Notes under the pieces: model-generated
Databases searched by the model: none
What the model was told of the DNA's origin: nothing
The model's input: only the letters and a program-made list of their open reading frames with translations
Shown: positions 62,241-64,000 of the stretch, in pieces
How positions within the stretch are numbered: position 1 is the stretch's first letter
How the letters are laid out: every line of letters begins with the position of its first letter
Program-made: the position numbers and the translations under genes
DNA from: Alviniconcha marisindica
Lineage: Eukaryota > Mollusca > Gastropoda > Provannidae
NCBI GenBank assembly: GCA_018857735.1
Contig: JABMCL010002130.1
Location: 687,501 to 751,500 of the forward strand
Direction of reading: 5' to 3'
Length of the DNA stretch: 64,000 bases

Positions 62241-63104
62241 GGTGGGGTGTATGCAGGCATGAATCGACTTCTCTGCGATTTGGCAACTTCAGCATTCCAC
62301 CGAACAGGGTGTTGCTGGCTGTGCGCTGTTTGCTGGTTCGTCACACGACAAGTCCTCGGAACACTAGCTTCAAACACTAACACGTTTGGGTCTGACTGAG
62401 GACGCCCCAGCCGCTGTGTACCCTTCACAACAAGTTCCCCGCCCCCACCCCCATACACAGCCCATAAAAGAGAGAAGAAACGGGGTTTCCATCGCTGCCT
62501 CTTGTCACGCGCAATCGTTGCGACGGTGGCACGACTGGTTAACCCTTTCCCTGTCCCCAGCCACAGGCATTGAATAATAATATGTGTGACATGACTGGCA
62601 GAGCTTTTGTCATGTACTGCTGTTGCGTCATATGACACTCTTTTTCAATCACCTCTGCTAAATATCCACTGCCGACTGATTATTTTCCTTTTGATTTAAA
62701 GTCTTTTCACGTAAGTGATATTAGACTGATCTTACGACAACCAAGAAAACATGTGGACAAGTTACACCAAAACAGCAACAGACTAAAAAACAAAACAAAC
62801 AACAACAACAGCAAAAATGGCGTATACACTTTTTTGTTGTGGCACAAACAAACATGCATACAGTTGTATATGTATACAGGCGCATAATTATTTTCACCTG
62901 ATCACACGGAAAATCTATGTACGGGCATATTCTAACACATTCGTACAGACTCACTGTCGCACTAGCACGATGATGTTCAAAATACATTGCATAGTGAAAG
63001 ATCCTGCTTGAGTTCCAACATTGTGTGTACCTCCCCACGTGGAACAAATGTATAGAACTGAATGTTTCTGGCTGGCTGTACTCGTCTCCCTCTGTGGGCC
63101 GTTG
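62241..63104. other. Unique sequence, no gene recognised
   Basis: About 860 bp. A 133-codon minus frame (62237-62638) has no recognised domain. A short ACAAC/AAAC-rich tract lies near 62780. Confidence 0.4.
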
Positions 63105-63362
63105 TCGGAAGGAACGAGAGCCGCCAGTACAACCCGCCCTGGCTTTGACTGATTCACTGACGCTGTACTTCTACGATGATAATGATGTAGAGCTTCATGT
63201 CCTCGGATGTCGGCTGACATATTAGGGACAAACTGTGACCAATGCCTAAGCGTGATTCAATGTTGCTTTACGTCCACAGAAACCGTAAGGCTCATTAGGA
63301 CGGAAAGCCCAGGACGGCCACCTCGACTTGCACACAGCTCCTGAACTCTGGGGTGTACTTCT
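63105..63362 (-). mobile_element. Composite dispersed repeat (SINE body plus family D), minus
   Basis: On the minus strand: CAAGTCGAGGTGGCCGTCCT, GGACGTAAAGCAACATTGAA, GTCACAGTTTGTCCCTAATA, TGTCAGCCGACATCCGAGGA, CATCATTATCATCG. It joins the SINE body of 52883 to the family D sequence of 34768, showing they are parts of one longer element. Confidence 0.7.
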
Positions 63363-63838
63363 ACACAAACCGTAGGGTTTATTAGAGACGGGGGAAGGGG
63401 TGGGGTGGAGGGAATGGGAACCAGCTCCACCCTCCTGTCCACGCAGCTAGCAACCTGGACCGAGTGCCGGGAGGGAAAGCGTTAGGAACCGTCCCCCCAG
63501 CAGTGACCCCCAACAAACCGCCCTGGGGACTGGGACCGCCGGCTGCTACCGCCTGTCACTCAGCCCCGTGTGACGAGCGCGTTGTCGGAGGGCAAAGCAA
63601 TTCCCGGCTAGCTCCTGTAGGCTTTTCTGCTGTCACAGCTAGCTGTCCTTCTGACTCAGTAATAATGTATTCTTTCATGCGCTCTTTCTCCCGATCGGAG
63701 CAGACAGCCCATCACATGGCAGCAAAGACCACGGAATCAAACAGTCAAAACAAACTAACCCGCTCACCGAGAAACAAGCAAACAATAAAAGCGACAACTC
63801 GCACACTGAAAAACAGCTTTGGGCCAACAACAGCAACA
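63363..63838. other. Unique sequence, no gene recognised
   Basis: About 475 bp with no recognised coding sequence. Confidence 0.4.
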
Positions 63839-63916
<78 letters not shown>

Positions 63917-63957
63917 CACACACACACACACACCCACACACACAACACACACACACA

Positions 63958-63988
<31 letters not shown>

Positions 63989-64000
63989 CACACCACACAC
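63839..64000. repeat. (CA)n microsatellite running off the window
   Basis: At least 160 bp of CA with a few interruptions, continuing past the right edge. Confidence 0.98.

Overview
This is animal nuclear DNA with spliced genes, GT/AG introns, retrotransposon remnants, tRNA-derived SINEs and very dense simple and tandem repeats. The repeat content and the gene types fit a lophotrochozoan, most likely a gastropod mollusc. That placement is an inference from general character, not from a marker gene.

Left part (1-9.8 kb): a plus-strand zinc-finger gene with four recognisable coding exons (238-376, 2588-4225, 6327-6410, 7000-7157). All introns are phase 1, and the joined exons give one frame of 672 residues. 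The N-terminus has a BCL11-type CCHC knuckle and a BCL11-like C2H2 finger. The C-terminus has three C2H2 fingers. Exon 4 carries a 42-bp tandem duplication of its own acceptor and first codons, so two in-frame acceptors exist. Introns 1 and 2 hold minisatellites. A decayed non-LTR reverse transcriptase lies downstream (7738-8230), followed by the first copy of a tRNA-derived SINE.

Middle (9.8-21 kb): the 3' end of a RELCH-like gene on the minus strand (exons 20918-20802, 19724-19574, 18454-18340). The splice phases match exactly and the encoded tail matches the RELCH C-terminus. It converges on the zinc-finger gene. Its splice sites sit next to long (TG)n, (GT)n and poly-G tracts. Two MITE-like inverted-repeat elements lie in or just beyond it.

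Right part (21-64 kb): almost entirely tandem repeats. There are more than 25 distinct minisatellites of 20-67 bp unit, long GT/CA/GA microsatellites and C or G homopolymers. The largest pair is a 27-bp array (24.25-25.23 kb) running straight into a 39-bp satellite of about 3 kb (25.23-28.2 kb). Other notable arrays are one built from the A-box of the local SINE (30.74-31.16 kb), a 67-bp array with a hairpin in every unit (31.17-31.98 kb), ten 46-bp units of which eight carry a full TGACGTCA palindrome (46.04-46.51 kb), a 20-bp array with 17 CACGTG boxes (54.19-54.77 kb), and a 29-bp array of 1.5 kb (60.69-62.24 kb). A foldback of about 96-bp arms lies at 56.96-57.17 kb. Only weak gene evidence occurs here: a codon-like plus-strand exon at 50168-50347, a strong plus-strand donor at 45034, and two short minus-strand exon candidates. 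If the rest of RELCH lies to the right, this part may be one very long intron. The sequence cannot decide that.

I found no rRNA gene, convincing tRNA gene, CRISPR array, intact transposase or intact reverse transcriptase.
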